Notes under the pieces: model-generated
What the model was told of the DNA's origin: nothing
Database searches by the model: none
The model's input: only the letters and a program-made list of their open reading frames with translations
In this document: one piece after another, positions 1-5,641 of the stretch
Layout of the letters: each line of letters opens with the position of its first letter
Position numbering within the stretch: position 1 is the first letter of the stretch
Translations under genes and position numbers: made by a program
DNA from: Bordetella parapertussis
GTDB lineage: Bacteria > Pseudomonadota > Gammaproteobacteria > Burkholderiales > SG8-41
Assembly: GCA_945863085.1 (NCBI GenBank)
Contig: CAMBCD010000166.1
Coordinates: 1-6,293 of the forward strand
Direction of reading: 5' to 3'
Length of the DNA: 6,293 nucleotides

Positions 1-408
1 CCGGGGCTGATGCGCGTGTTCAGCTTCCTGCAGGACAGCGGCCTCGGCGCGCCGTCCAAGCAGTTGCTCGAAGCCACCAAGCGCCAGGGCGCCGATCCCA
101 GCGCCGTGATCGCCGAATACGGCCTTGCGAAGCTCGACCCGCTGGCGGTGCGTGCGCTGGACCTGTTTGTCTCGGCTTATGGTTCCTTCGCCGGCAACAT
201 GGCACTGGCCACGCTGGCACGTGGCGGCGTCTACATCGCCGGTGGCATCGCGCCGAAAATCGTCAACCGGCTGAAGGACGGCAGCTTCATGCGCGCCTTC
301 ACCGGCAAGGGGGCGTTTACACCTTTGTTGTCAGGGATACCGGTGCGGGTGGTGATGGATGCGCAGGTGGGATTGCGGGGGGCGTTGCGGGTGGCGGTCA
401 CTCGATAA
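1..408 (+). CDS. glk: Glucokinase, C-terminal part (5' end outside window)
   Basis: The frame is open from base 1 to a TAA at 406-408, giving 135 residues of a protein that starts upstream. Glucokinase phosphorylates glucose to glucose 6-phosphate with ATP in the cytoplasm, feeding the Entner-Doudoroff or pentose phosphate routes. The C-terminal signature of the proteobacterial glucokinase family (Pfam Glucokinase) is visible: GGVYIAGGIAPKI, then a helix, a F-x2-KGxF-type segment and the IPVRVV strand, ending in a GLRGA motif that corresponds to the usual GLLGA. The N-terminal ATP-binding and glucose-binding residues are outside the window. The ATG at 10 is internal and not a credible start. 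The protein stops right after the kinase domain, so it lacks the C-terminal HexR-like regulator fusion found in some Burkholderia glucokinases. It converges on the Bug-family gene with 25 nt between stop codons. Confidence 0.88.
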   Translation, partial: PGLMRVFSFLQDSGLGAPSKQLLEATKRQGADPSAVIAEYGLAKLDPLAVRALDLFVSAYGSFAGNMALATLARGGVYIAGGIAPKIVNRLKDGSFMRAFTGKGAFTPLLSGIPVRVVMDAQVGLRGALRVAVTR

Positions 409-433
409 AATCTTTATTCTATTTATTGCTGCC

Positions 434-1441
434 TCACTCCTGCACAATCCCCGCGATCTTCACCACCTTCGCCCAGCGCGTGATCTCGGCCTTGTAGAAG
501 GCATCGAACTTTTCGCTCGACCAGTTGCGCGGCTCGACACCCTGTTCGGTGTATTTCTGGAGCAGGTCGCTCGAAGAGAGCGCCTTGTTCGACGCATCGA
601 CCAGGCGCTTAACCGCGGCGGGGTTGGTTTTGGCGGGGCCGCAGAGGCCGTACCACACCGTGATTTCGAAGCCCTTGAAGCCGGACTCGTTGAAGGTGGC
701 GACCTCGGGCAGTGACGGCTGGCGTTTCATCGAGGTCACCGCGATCGGGCGCACCCGGCCGGCCTTGATGTTCAGCAGTTGCGAGGGCAGGTTGTTGAAC
801 TGGGTGTGCACCTCGCCCGCCATCACGTCCTGCGTCGCCTGCGCGCCAACCTTGTACGGCACATGCAGGATGTTGAATCCGGCGAGCGACTTGAAATATT
901 CCATGGTCAGGTGCGGCGACAGGCCGACGCCGGAAGAGGCGTAGCGGAACTTGCCGTCGTTGGCCTTGGCATGGGCGATGAATTCCTTCAAGTTGCGCAC
1001 CGGCACCGAGGGGTGCACCACGAGGATGTTCGGCACCGCGCCATAGAGCGTGATGCGGGTGAAATCGTTCAGGGGGTTGAAGGGCAGCTTTTTGTACAGC
1101 GCCGGGCGGATGGCCTGGCCGAGGCTGCAGCCGACGAGCGTGTAGCCGTCGGGCGTGGCGCGCGAGACGACTTCCATGCCGATGATGCCGCCGGCACCGG
1201 GCCGGTTGTCGACAACGAATTGCTGGCCGAGCAGCTCGGTCATCTTGCTGGTGTAGATGCGCGCGGTGAGATCGGGTGCAGCGCCGGCGCCGGTGCCGAG
1301 GATCAGGCGCACCGGGCGTTGGGGATATTCGGCTGCGAGTGCGGCGTTGGCTGCGGCAGCCGCGAATGTCGTGGCGACGAGGGCTGCGCAGAGGCGCTTG
1401 CCTGATGCTTTGATGGTCGTTGCGTTCGGTTTGCGGTTCAT
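434..1441 (-). CDS. Bug/TctC-family periplasmic solute-binding receptor
   Basis: This 335-residue protein has the usual length for the tripartite tricarboxylate receptor (TctC, or 'Bordetella uptake gene') family. Such proteins bind small carboxylated compounds in the periplasm and hand them to a TctAB-type permease or act as sensors. Residues 1-36 form a Sec signal peptide: a basic start, an Ala-rich core and an ALA site before AEYPQRP. Family landmarks follow: YPQRPVRLI, a GAGAAPDLTAR ligand loop, VVDNRPGAGG near residues 75-85, the ATPDGYTL segment, the FNPLNDFTRI segment, ILHVPYKVG, and AGRVRPIAVTS. The ATG at 1441 has AGGA with a 7-nt spacer and lies 18 nt after the amidohydrolase stop, so the two are probably cotranscribed. 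No TctA or TctB genes are in the window, as is common for these 'orphan' receptors. Family assignment is firm; the ligand is unknown. Confidence 0.93.
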   Translation of the reverse strand: MNRKPNATTIKASGKRLCAALVATTFAAAAANAALAAEYPQRPVRLILGTGAGAAPDLTARIYTSKMTELLGQQFVVDNRPGAGGIIGMEVVSRATPDGYTLVGCSLGQAIRPALYKKLPFNPLNDFTRITLYGAVPNILVVHPSVPVRNLKEFIAHAKANDGKFRYASSGVGLSPHLTMEYFKSLAGFNILHVPYKVGAQATQDVMAGEVHTQFNNLPSQLLNIKAGRVRPIAVTSMKRQPSLPEVATFNESGFKGFEITVWYGLCGPAKTNPAAVKRLVDASNKALSSSDLLQKYTEQGVEPRNWSSEKFDAFYKAEITRWAKVVKIAGIVQE

Positions 1442-1459
1442 GGTGTTTTCCTCGTTATT

Positions 1460-2356
1460 TTATGGGTTGGCAATTGCGGTTGGCCGGGCATCGGTGCGGC
1501 GTGATGTGATGAACGCCGCCAGCGCGACGATCAGGCGTTCAAGATTTGCAGACAGCGTCACAAAACCTTCGTGGCGCTCGCGGCTGCTCTCGTCCATGTA
1601 AAGCGCGCGGTTGACCTCGATCTGGATGCTGTGACGGTTGGCGGCGGGGTTGGAATAACGACGCACCAGTTCCGCGCCCTTGTACGGGTTGTTGATGTTG
1701 ACGCGGTAACCCAGCCCGCGCAGCGTGTCGACGGCGCAGCCGATGAAGCCCGGTTCGCTGGTGCTGCCTTCGCGGTCGCTGATGACAAAGTCGGGGCGCG
1801 CCTGGCCGGCATCGACGTTCATTGCATTGCCGCGCGATTTCATCGAATGGCAATCGACATGCCACACGCCGCCGAAACGCGCATGCAGCGCGTCGAGCTG
1901 CGTGCGTACTGCGTCGTGGTAAGGGTCGTAATAGTCGCGGATCAGGGCTTCGACTTCGGCCACGGTGAATTTGCGGCCGTGCACCGGCACGCCGGGCAGG
2001 GCAAGGCGGCGGATCAGGCCCATGCCGCTGCGTGACTTGTCGGAGACGACGGTCTGGCCGGGCCAGGGCGCAGCCAGCAGTTCCGGATCGATGTCGTCGC
2101 GGGCGCGATTGGGATCGATCATCCAGCGCGGGAAGGTGGCGGCAATCAGCGTGCAGCCATGAGCGGGCGCCTTGCCGTACAACTCGTCGACATAGGCATC
2201 GCAGCTGGTGGCCAGCGCCTCGGGCGGTGCGGCCGGGGTCATGTGCGGCGGCACGATGAAGCCGCTGTGCGGCGAGTCGAACACCAGCGGCAGCGGCGCG
2301 CCCTGCGGGCCGTGCATGATTACCGGGGGTGCGATCCCGGTCCTGGGCATGCTCAT
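1460..2356 (-). CDS. N-formylglutamate amidohydrolase-family protein
   Basis: Members of this family (Pfam FGase, PF05013) hydrolyse N-formyl-L-glutamate to glutamate and formate, and some act on related N-acyl compounds. The predicted product is a 298-residue cytoplasmic enzyme with no signal peptide. Conserved blocks are visible: FDSPHSG (26-32), DPNRARDD (81-88), HVDCHSM (166-172), SDREG (193-197), NNPYKG (222-227) and IQIEVNRALY (244-253). The His, Asp and Glu residues in these blocks are candidate metal and catalytic ligands. I chose the ATG at 2356 over an in-frame start at 2416 because it has AGGA with a 7-nt spacer, and the 20 extra residues lack family character. No hutH, hutU or hutI lies nearby, so I do not call it hutG. 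It is the first gene of a minus-strand unit with the Bug receptor and is divergent from a LysR regulator. The true substrate is open. Confidence 0.88.
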   Translation of the reverse strand: MSMPRTGIAPPVIMHGPQGAPLPLVFDSPHSGFIVPPHMTPAAPPEALATSCDAYVDELYGKAPAHGCTLIAATFPRWMIDPNRARDDIDPELLAAPWPGQTVVSDKSRSGMGLIRRLALPGVPVHGRKFTVAEVEALIRDYYDPYHDAVRTQLDALHARFGGVWHVDCHSMKSRGNAMNVDAGQARPDFVISDREGSTSEPGFIGCAVDTLRGLGYRVNINNPYKGAELVRRYSNPAANRHSIQIEVNRALYMDESSRERHEGFVTLSANLERLIVALAAFITSRRTDARPTAIANP

Positions 2357-2467
2357 GGTGAAGTCCTGTTTTGCGGGTGTTGTGGCCAGTGTCGCCAGCA
2401 CCGGACAAACCTGCAACAGGATTCGAAAATCGTATTAACCTATGCCATTCATGCATGGGAGGGCAGG
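2357..2467. promoter_or_regulatory. Divergent control region with candidate LysR operator
   Basis: The 111-nt gap between the amidohydrolase start and the divergent LysR start must hold both promoters and probably the LysR binding sites. Dyads visible here are TGGC-N7-GCCA at 2383-2397, flanked by GGTG at 2376-2379 and CACC at 2399-2402; CCTG-N3-CAGG at 2410-2420; and GATT-N4-AATC at 2420-2431. The AT-richest part is 2420-2450, next to the LysR gene. I could not settle on a convincing -35/-10 pair for either direction. The regulatory role is inferred from gene arrangement; the individual operator calls are weak. Confidence 0.5.
2364..2368 (-). promoter_or_regulatory. Ribosome binding site fixing the amidohydrolase start
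   Basis: On the minus strand the sequence reads CAGGA, then 7 nt, then ATG at 2356. This supports the start at 2356 rather than the longer in-frame option at 2416, which would place the 5' end of the gene deep in the divergent control region. Confidence 0.65.
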
Positions 2468-3376
2468 ATGGATTACCGGCAGCTGGAGGTGTTTCGCGCG
2501 GTGATGGACGCCGGGTCGGTGAGCGCCGCGGCGCGCCTGCTCGGCGTGTCGCAGCCGGCGGTGAGCCGCAAGGTCGCGCAGCTCGAGGCGGACTTCGACA
2601 TCGACCTGTTCGCACGCGAACGCGGCCGGCTGATGCCGACGGCGCACGCGCTGGAGCTCTACCGCGAGGTGTCGCACGCCTTCGAGGGTGTCGAGCGCGT
2701 GCTGAACCTGGTGCGCAAGATGCGCGCCAACAACACCGGCACCCTGCGCATCGCCGCACCCTACAGCTTCTGCGAGGTGCTGATGCCGCGCATCGTCGCG
2801 CGCCTCGCGGCGGGGCACCCGGACCTGCGTTATGCGGTGGAACTCGGCAGCTACGAGGCGATCGCGGCGATGGTCGCCAAACGCGAGGTCGACATCGGCA
2901 TCCTCAAGGAGCCGGTGGTGCATGCCGGCATCTCGACGCTGCCGCTGGTGGACAGCTGTGTGGCCTGCGCGCTGCCGCTGCGCCACCGGCTTGCCCGCAG
3001 CCGCAGCATCCGCGCCGCGGACCTCGCGCGCGAACCGCTGATCGTGCTCGGGCGCCATGCCGCCTGGCTGCAGGAAATCCGCGCGCTGTTGAGCCGCAGC
3101 GGCGGCACGCCGATGGTGCGGCTGGAGACCCACGCCGTGGGTGCAGCCTGCGGCTTCGCCGCCAAAGGCCTCGGCATCGCGCTGGTGCCCGAACTGCTCG
3201 GCGCCCAGTTCGCCGACCGCGGGCTGGTGCTGCGACCGCTGGCCGAGCGCATCGAGCAGCGTTTTGTGGTGGCCTTCCCGAAAGGATTGCAGCGCGCGGG
3301 GCTGGTGGGCAAGTTCCGGCAGGCGGCGGTGCAGGTGGCGCGTGATCTGCTGCGCGAAGGGCGGCGGGGTGGGTGA
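2468..3376 (+). CDS. LysR-type transcriptional regulator
   Basis: This 302-residue protein has the standard length and layout of LysR regulators. Residues 2-62 form the winged helix-turn-helix: MDYRQLEVFRAVMDAG, then SVSAAARLLGVSQPAVSRKVAQL, then LFARERGRLMPT. A linker helix follows to about residue 90, then the periplasmic-binding-protein-like effector domain starting near GTLRIAAPYS and containing VDIGIL and the GAACGFAAKGLGIALVPE segment. The FRAVMxxG start and long linker resemble the OccR/NocR-like branch, whose known members sense opines and amino-acid-like ligands; that placement is from memory and tentative. The ATG at 2468 has GGAGG with a 5-nt spacer. A longer in-frame start at 2159 is rejected because it reads antisense through the amidohydrolase gene. 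It is divergent from the amidohydrolase/Bug unit, which it probably controls, along with itself. Confidence 0.93.
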   Translation: MDYRQLEVFRAVMDAGSVSAAARLLGVSQPAVSRKVAQLEADFDIDLFARERGRLMPTAHALELYREVSHAFEGVERVLNLVRKMRANNTGTLRIAAPYSFCEVLMPRIVARLAAGHPDLRYAVELGSYEAIAAMVAKREVDIGILKEPVVHAGISTLPLVDSCVACALPLRHRLARSRSIRAADLAREPLIVLGRHAAWLQEIRALLSRSGGTPMVRLETHAVGAACGFAAKGLGIALVPELLGAQFADRGLVLRPLAERIEQRFVVAFPKGLQRAGLVGKFRQAAVQVARDLLREGRRGG

Positions 3377-3525
3377 TGGACTGCGCAGCTTGTCCGTCGA
3401 TCATGCGGCCTGTTTTATAAAATTATCAATAAAAACAAATACTTGTTAAATTCCATGCATCGTCCATGCGCGGCCACGGGTTTACGGCTTATTGTTCCGC
3501 GTCTCGTGCCCACTGGAGGTCATCG
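3377..3525 (+). promoter_or_regulatory. AT-rich leader upstream of the 150-residue protein
   Basis: This 149-nt gap holds a markedly AT-rich stretch (about 3412-3452) in an otherwise GC-rich region, which makes it the likely promoter of the downstream gene. A weak possible pair is TTGTCC at 3390-3395 with TTATAA at 3415-3420, but its spacer is 19 nt, so the exact promoter is uncertain. I see no clear hairpin plus T-run to terminate the LysR gene, so read-through from lysR is possible. Confidence 0.3.
3515..3519 (+). promoter_or_regulatory. Strong ribosome binding site (GGAGG)
   Basis: GGAGG lies 6 nt before the ATG at 3526. It fixes the start of the uncharacterised gene there rather than at the in-frame ATG at 3466, which would add 20 residues with no family character. 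Confidence 0.75.
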
Positions 3526-3978
3526 ATGTTCGGTCTGTTCAAGTCACCGTCGTTCCGGGATGCAACGCTCGGAGAACTGCAACGTAAACGCGGCTACTGG
3601 CAGGGCACGATCAGCCTCGCGGGGCAGACGGTTCCGCTGCTGATCGCCGGCGGCAAGGACCAGCCCGATGCCGAGGCGCTCGCCCTTGCGCAGGCCTTGC
3701 CCGCGCAATACGCGGGCTTCAAGCCGGTCATCGCACAGGCGCTGTACGAACACTACGAGCCCTATGGCCAGGATGAAGAGAACGGCGTGCCCAAACTCAC
3801 CGCGGCGTCACAGGTCTGGCCGCATGTGCAACTGGTGCATGTGCTGGTGGATGCTGTGGACCGCGCGATGGCCGTCGAACTGGGTTACACGGCGGCTTGG
3901 GATGAGGAACATACGCTGGGGGCGCGGTTCAGGGATGGGAAGCTGCTGGAGTTGAACGGGAGTGTGGTGCTGCCGTGA
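3526..3978 (+). CDS. Conserved-looking protein of unknown function, 150 residues
   Basis: I do not recognise a characterised family. The product is a soluble, acidic protein of 150 residues with no signal peptide and no membrane segment. It opens with MFGLFKSPSFRD, followed by a LGELQRKRGYWQGTISL segment, an AGGKDQPDAEALALAQALP helix, a FKPVIAQALYEHYEPYG block, a VWPHVQLVHVLVD block, and ends with YTAAWDEEHTLGARF and the LLELNGSV strand. The alternation of short strands and helices, with Trp, Tyr and acidic residues clustered near the end, looks like a small domain. From memory it resembles hypothetical proteins common in proteobacteria, possibly of the DUF6985 type, but I am unsure. Coding is supported by the strong ribosome binding site, GC-rich codon use and a coherent protein. 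It is separated from lysR by 149 nt and converges on the mobA locus, so context gives no functional hint. Confidence 0.8.
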   Translation: MFGLFKSPSFRDATLGELQRKRGYWQGTISLAGQTVPLLIAGGKDQPDAEALALAQALPAQYAGFKPVIAQALYEHYEPYGQDEENGVPKLTAASQVWPHVQLVHVLVDAVDRAMAVELGYTAAWDEEHTLGARFRDGKLLELNGSVVLP

Positions 3979-4217
3979 GTGGGGTGTTATTTTGGGTGAA
4001 GCCCATTGTGATGTGCCGCAATATATTTGTCGCCGCTACCTTTGATGTTGGTGGTGAAGTGGTTTGTTAGAGATGCTTGATTGCAAGACCTGACCCTGTT
4101 GCTCGGTGCACCGAAGGACAGTAAATAGTCGCAAAGGGATACTAACAACGGGGTCGATAGAGTGCGGCGAAAGAATCCCTTGCACTTGTCAATACAGCAT
4201 GCTTTGCCCGCCGATCG
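3979..4217. other. Non-coding gap with nested inverted repeats
   Basis: This 239-nt gap lies between the 3' ends of two convergent genes. No credible coding frame is seen and base composition is richer in A and T than the flanking genes. From about 4076 to 4184 it is dense in inverted repeats, described in the next entry. A short dyad TGGG-N5-CCCA at 3993-4005 is too weak, and lacks a T-run, to call a terminator. Confidence 0.6.
4076..4184. repeat. Cluster of inverted repeats, possible structured RNA or element remnant
   Basis: Several arms can be paired by eye: GACCCTGTTG (4092-4101) with CAACGGGGTC (4146-4155), ten pairs with one G-U; a perfect 12-nt palindrome TCGGTGCACCGA (4103-4114) inside that loop; TGCAAG (4082-4087) with CTTGCA (4179-4184) outside it; and a competing pairing of GCAAAGGGAT (4131-4140) with ATCCCTTGC (4175-4183), one bulge. 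Short CTTG/CAAG arms also flank 4080-4083. The nested order (outer arm, ten-pair stem, inner palindrome) is what a folded RNA or a REP-like element would show. The function is unknown. Confidence 0.45.
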
Positions 4218-4601
4218 TTAACTACCCTCGCTTTTCACCAACTCATCCCGTGTATTAATATTCCGAAACGCTGCCTCATCCGCAAACTGCACTTCCACGA
4301 CCTTCAGTTGCGAATACCACAAATCAATCTTGCGCCCGCCGGATTCCAGAAACGCAGTCAGGCTGGGCAACACCGATGTGCGACACAGACTGAACACCGG
4401 ATGCGGCTGATCGCCGGTCTTGGCGACAGCGAGGTCCGCCTTGTTTGCATCCAGTGCCGCTTTGAGTTGCGCGACCAGATCCAGCGGCAGGAAGGGTGAA
4501 TCGCAGGGCGCGGTGACCACCAGCGGATGTGCCGCTTCACTCAGTCCCCGGTGCAGGCCGGCCAGCGGGCCGGCAAAGCCGCCGATGGCGTCAGGGATGA
4601 C

Positions 4602-4630
4602 CCTATAGTTAAGTATTTGCTATTGTTCAA
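4602..4630 (-). promoter_or_regulatory. Sigma70-like promoter sequence inside mobA
   Basis: On the minus strand TTGAAC (4625-4630) is followed after exactly 17 nt by TATAGG (4602-4607). Each hexamer matches the sigma70 consensus at four of six positions. It lies in an AT-rich patch in a GC-rich gene and would drive transcription of the 3' two thirds of mobA. Such matches arise by chance in AT-rich DNA, so activity is unproven. Confidence 0.3.
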
Positions 4631-4789
4631 TATTCTGGTTGGCGTTGATCAGCAGTTCATCGACCTGCGGCGCGAAACGTTCGATGACCCATTGCACCAT
4701 GGGTTTGCCGCGCAGGAGTTGCAGGCCCTTGTCGACGCTGCCCATGCGCCGGCCCTGGCCGCCGGCGAGCAGAACTCCGGTGATGCCAC

Positions 4790-4793
4790 TCAT
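4790..4793 (-). other. ATGA stop/start overlap between fdhD and mobA
   Basis: The mobA ATG (4793-4791) and the fdhD TGA (4792-4790) share bases as ATGA. This four-base overlap is a typical signature of coupled translation and supports the ATG at 4793 as the mobA start. Confidence 0.8.
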
Positions 4794-5641
4794 GCCATCA
4801 TCGTTTGAGAGATTGTTTTCACAAAACGCTCGCGGCCGGTGAACAGCAGGTAGTGTTTGTTGACCGCGCGGCCGATCATGGTGATGCCGGTGCGTTGCGC
4901 GACATCGTGGCCCATCTGCGTCAGGCCCGAGCGTGACACGAGGAAGGGGATACGCATCTGCGCGGCCTTGATCACCATTTCCGAAGTCAGGCGTCCCGTG
5001 GTGTAGAACACCTTGTCCGAACCGTCGATGTCCTGCAGCCACATCAGGCCGGCGATGGCGTCCACCGCGTTGTGGCGGCCGACGTCTTCGACGAAATGCA
5101 AAATCTCGGCGCTGTCGCCCTTGACTGCGGCCAGCGCGCAGCCGTGTACGGCGCCCGCCGATTTGTAGATGGTTTCATGGCGGCGCACCGCGTCGAGCAG
5201 GGCATAGAGGCCTGTTTCACTCAGGCGCACATCGTCGCGCAGCTGGATGCTGTCGATTTCTTCCATCAGATCGCCGAACACCGTGCCCTGGCCGCAACCG
5301 GTGGTCACGGTGCGTTTGCTCATTTTTTTGGTCAGGCCCTTGACCGCCTTGCGCGTGGTGACGGCCGCCGATTCGGTTTCCCAGTCGACCTGTACTGCGG
5401 CGATATGGTCGATCGATGGCACCAGGCGCTGGTTGCGCAGATAACCCAGCACCAGCGCTTCGGGGTTCTGGCCCAGCGTCATCAGCGTGACGATTTCGCG
5501 TTTGTCGATGTAGATGGTCAGCGGATGTTCGCCGGCAATCGGCGTGGCCTGTGATTCGCCGCGTTCGTTCAGCGCATCGACTTCGACGGTCAGCGGGCGG
5601 GTGGCCTGGGTGATCTCGGGTTTGCTCACAGCCTTAACCAC
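4790..5641 (-). CDS. fdhD: FdhD, sulfur carrier for formate dehydrogenase cofactor
   Basis: FdhD takes sulfur from the cysteine desulfurase IscS and transfers it to the Mo-bisMGD cofactor, which formate dehydrogenase needs for activity. The 283-residue length fits the family. Visible motifs are a GYLRNQRLV segment (66-74), TTGCGQGT (113-120) with the conserved persulfide-carrying Cys at 116, AVHGCAL (164-170), [10 protein letters not shown] (185-194), TTGRLTSEM (214-222) and FLVSRSG (233-239). The second Cys of the E. coli CGxC motif is Gly here, a variant I believe is common in this family. The start taken is GTG at 5641, overlapping the end of moaA by 8 nt; a GTG at 5629 is a reasonable alternative, and neither has a strong ribosome binding site, which fits translational coupling to moaA. 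The stop overlaps the mobA ATG. Sitting between moaA and mobA ties it to cofactor supply. Confidence 0.93.
   Translation of the reverse strand: MVKAVSKPEITQATRPLTVEVDALNERGESQATPIAGEHPLTIYIDKREIVTLMTLGQNPEALVLGYLRNQRLVPSIDHIAAVQVDWETESAAVTTRKAVKGLTKKMSKRTVTTGCGQGTVFGDLMEEIDSIQLRDDVRLSETGLYALLDAVRRHETIYKSAGAVHGCALAAVKGDSAEILHFVEDVGRHNAVDAIAGLMWLQDIDGSDKVFYTTGRLTSEMVIKAAQMRIPFLVSRSGLTQMGHDVAQRTGITMIGRAVNKHYLLFTGRERFVKTISQTMMA

Larger units (their letters stand above)
4218..4793 (-). pseudogene. mobA: Molybdenum cofactor guanylyltransferase, interrupted by in-frame TAG
   Basis: MobA joins GMP from GTP to Mo-molybdopterin in the cytoplasm, making the MGD cofactor of formate dehydrogenase, nitrate reductase and DMSO reductase-family enzymes. 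The locus spans 192 codons, the normal family size. It shows [10 protein letters not shown] (9-18) and DKG (21-23) for nucleotide binding, GPLAGLHRGL (75-84), the PCDSP motif with its conserved Asp (96-100), and the NINTRDEL end. Codon 58 is TAG (4620-4622) and both halves lie in the same frame, so a single base change rather than a frameshift explains the break. The next ATG or GTG that could restart is the GTG at codon 92, which is not a plausible functional start. The ATG overlaps the fdhD stop (ATGA), indicating coupled translation. As read it would give only a 57-residue fragment. A sequencing error or suppressor tRNA could also explain the stop. Confidence 0.85.

Noticed and set aside
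405..433. A terminator between glk and the Bug gene
   Set aside because: The 25-nt gap is AT-rich, but the only dyad is ATAAA/TTTAT with no GC stem. It is too weak to call.
779..1405. A 208-codon plus-strand frame antisense to the Bug receptor
   Set aside because: Composition is that of a reverse-frame shadow (Gly, Ala, Arg, Val and His rich) and there is no recognisable domain.
2159..2467. An N-terminal extension of LysR by 103 codons
   Set aside because: It would read antisense through the amidohydrolase gene, and the protein only becomes LysR-like at the ATG at 2468, which has its own ribosome binding site.
1539..2759. A 406-codon open frame on the minus strand across the amidohydrolase and the start of lysR
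   Set aside because: Its product is Arg/Ala/Pro-rich with no family features and it overlaps two well-supported genes. It is a shadow typical of GC-rich DNA.
2451..3460. ATGCATGG (2451-2458) and CCATGCAT (3453-3460) flanking lysR as inverted repeats of a mobile unit
   Set aside because: Eight bases built on the common ATGCAT palindrome can recur by chance, and there are no target duplications, transposase or longer homology.
3993..4005. A terminator hairpin after the 150-residue protein
   Set aside because: The stem TGGG/CCCA has only four pairs and is not followed by a T-run.
4218..4520. The 3' part of mobA as an independent small gene starting at GTG 4520
   Set aside because: The start falls inside a conserved beta strand just before PCDSP, and no ribosome binding site is evident. 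The in-frame sequence upstream continues the MobA alignment to the TAG.
4620..4622. TAG read as pyrrolysine or as programmed recoding
   Set aside because: Pyrrolysine genes are not expected in this kind of organism, MobA is not a known recoded protein, and no stimulatory structure is obvious directly downstream. A nonsense change or sequencing error is simpler.
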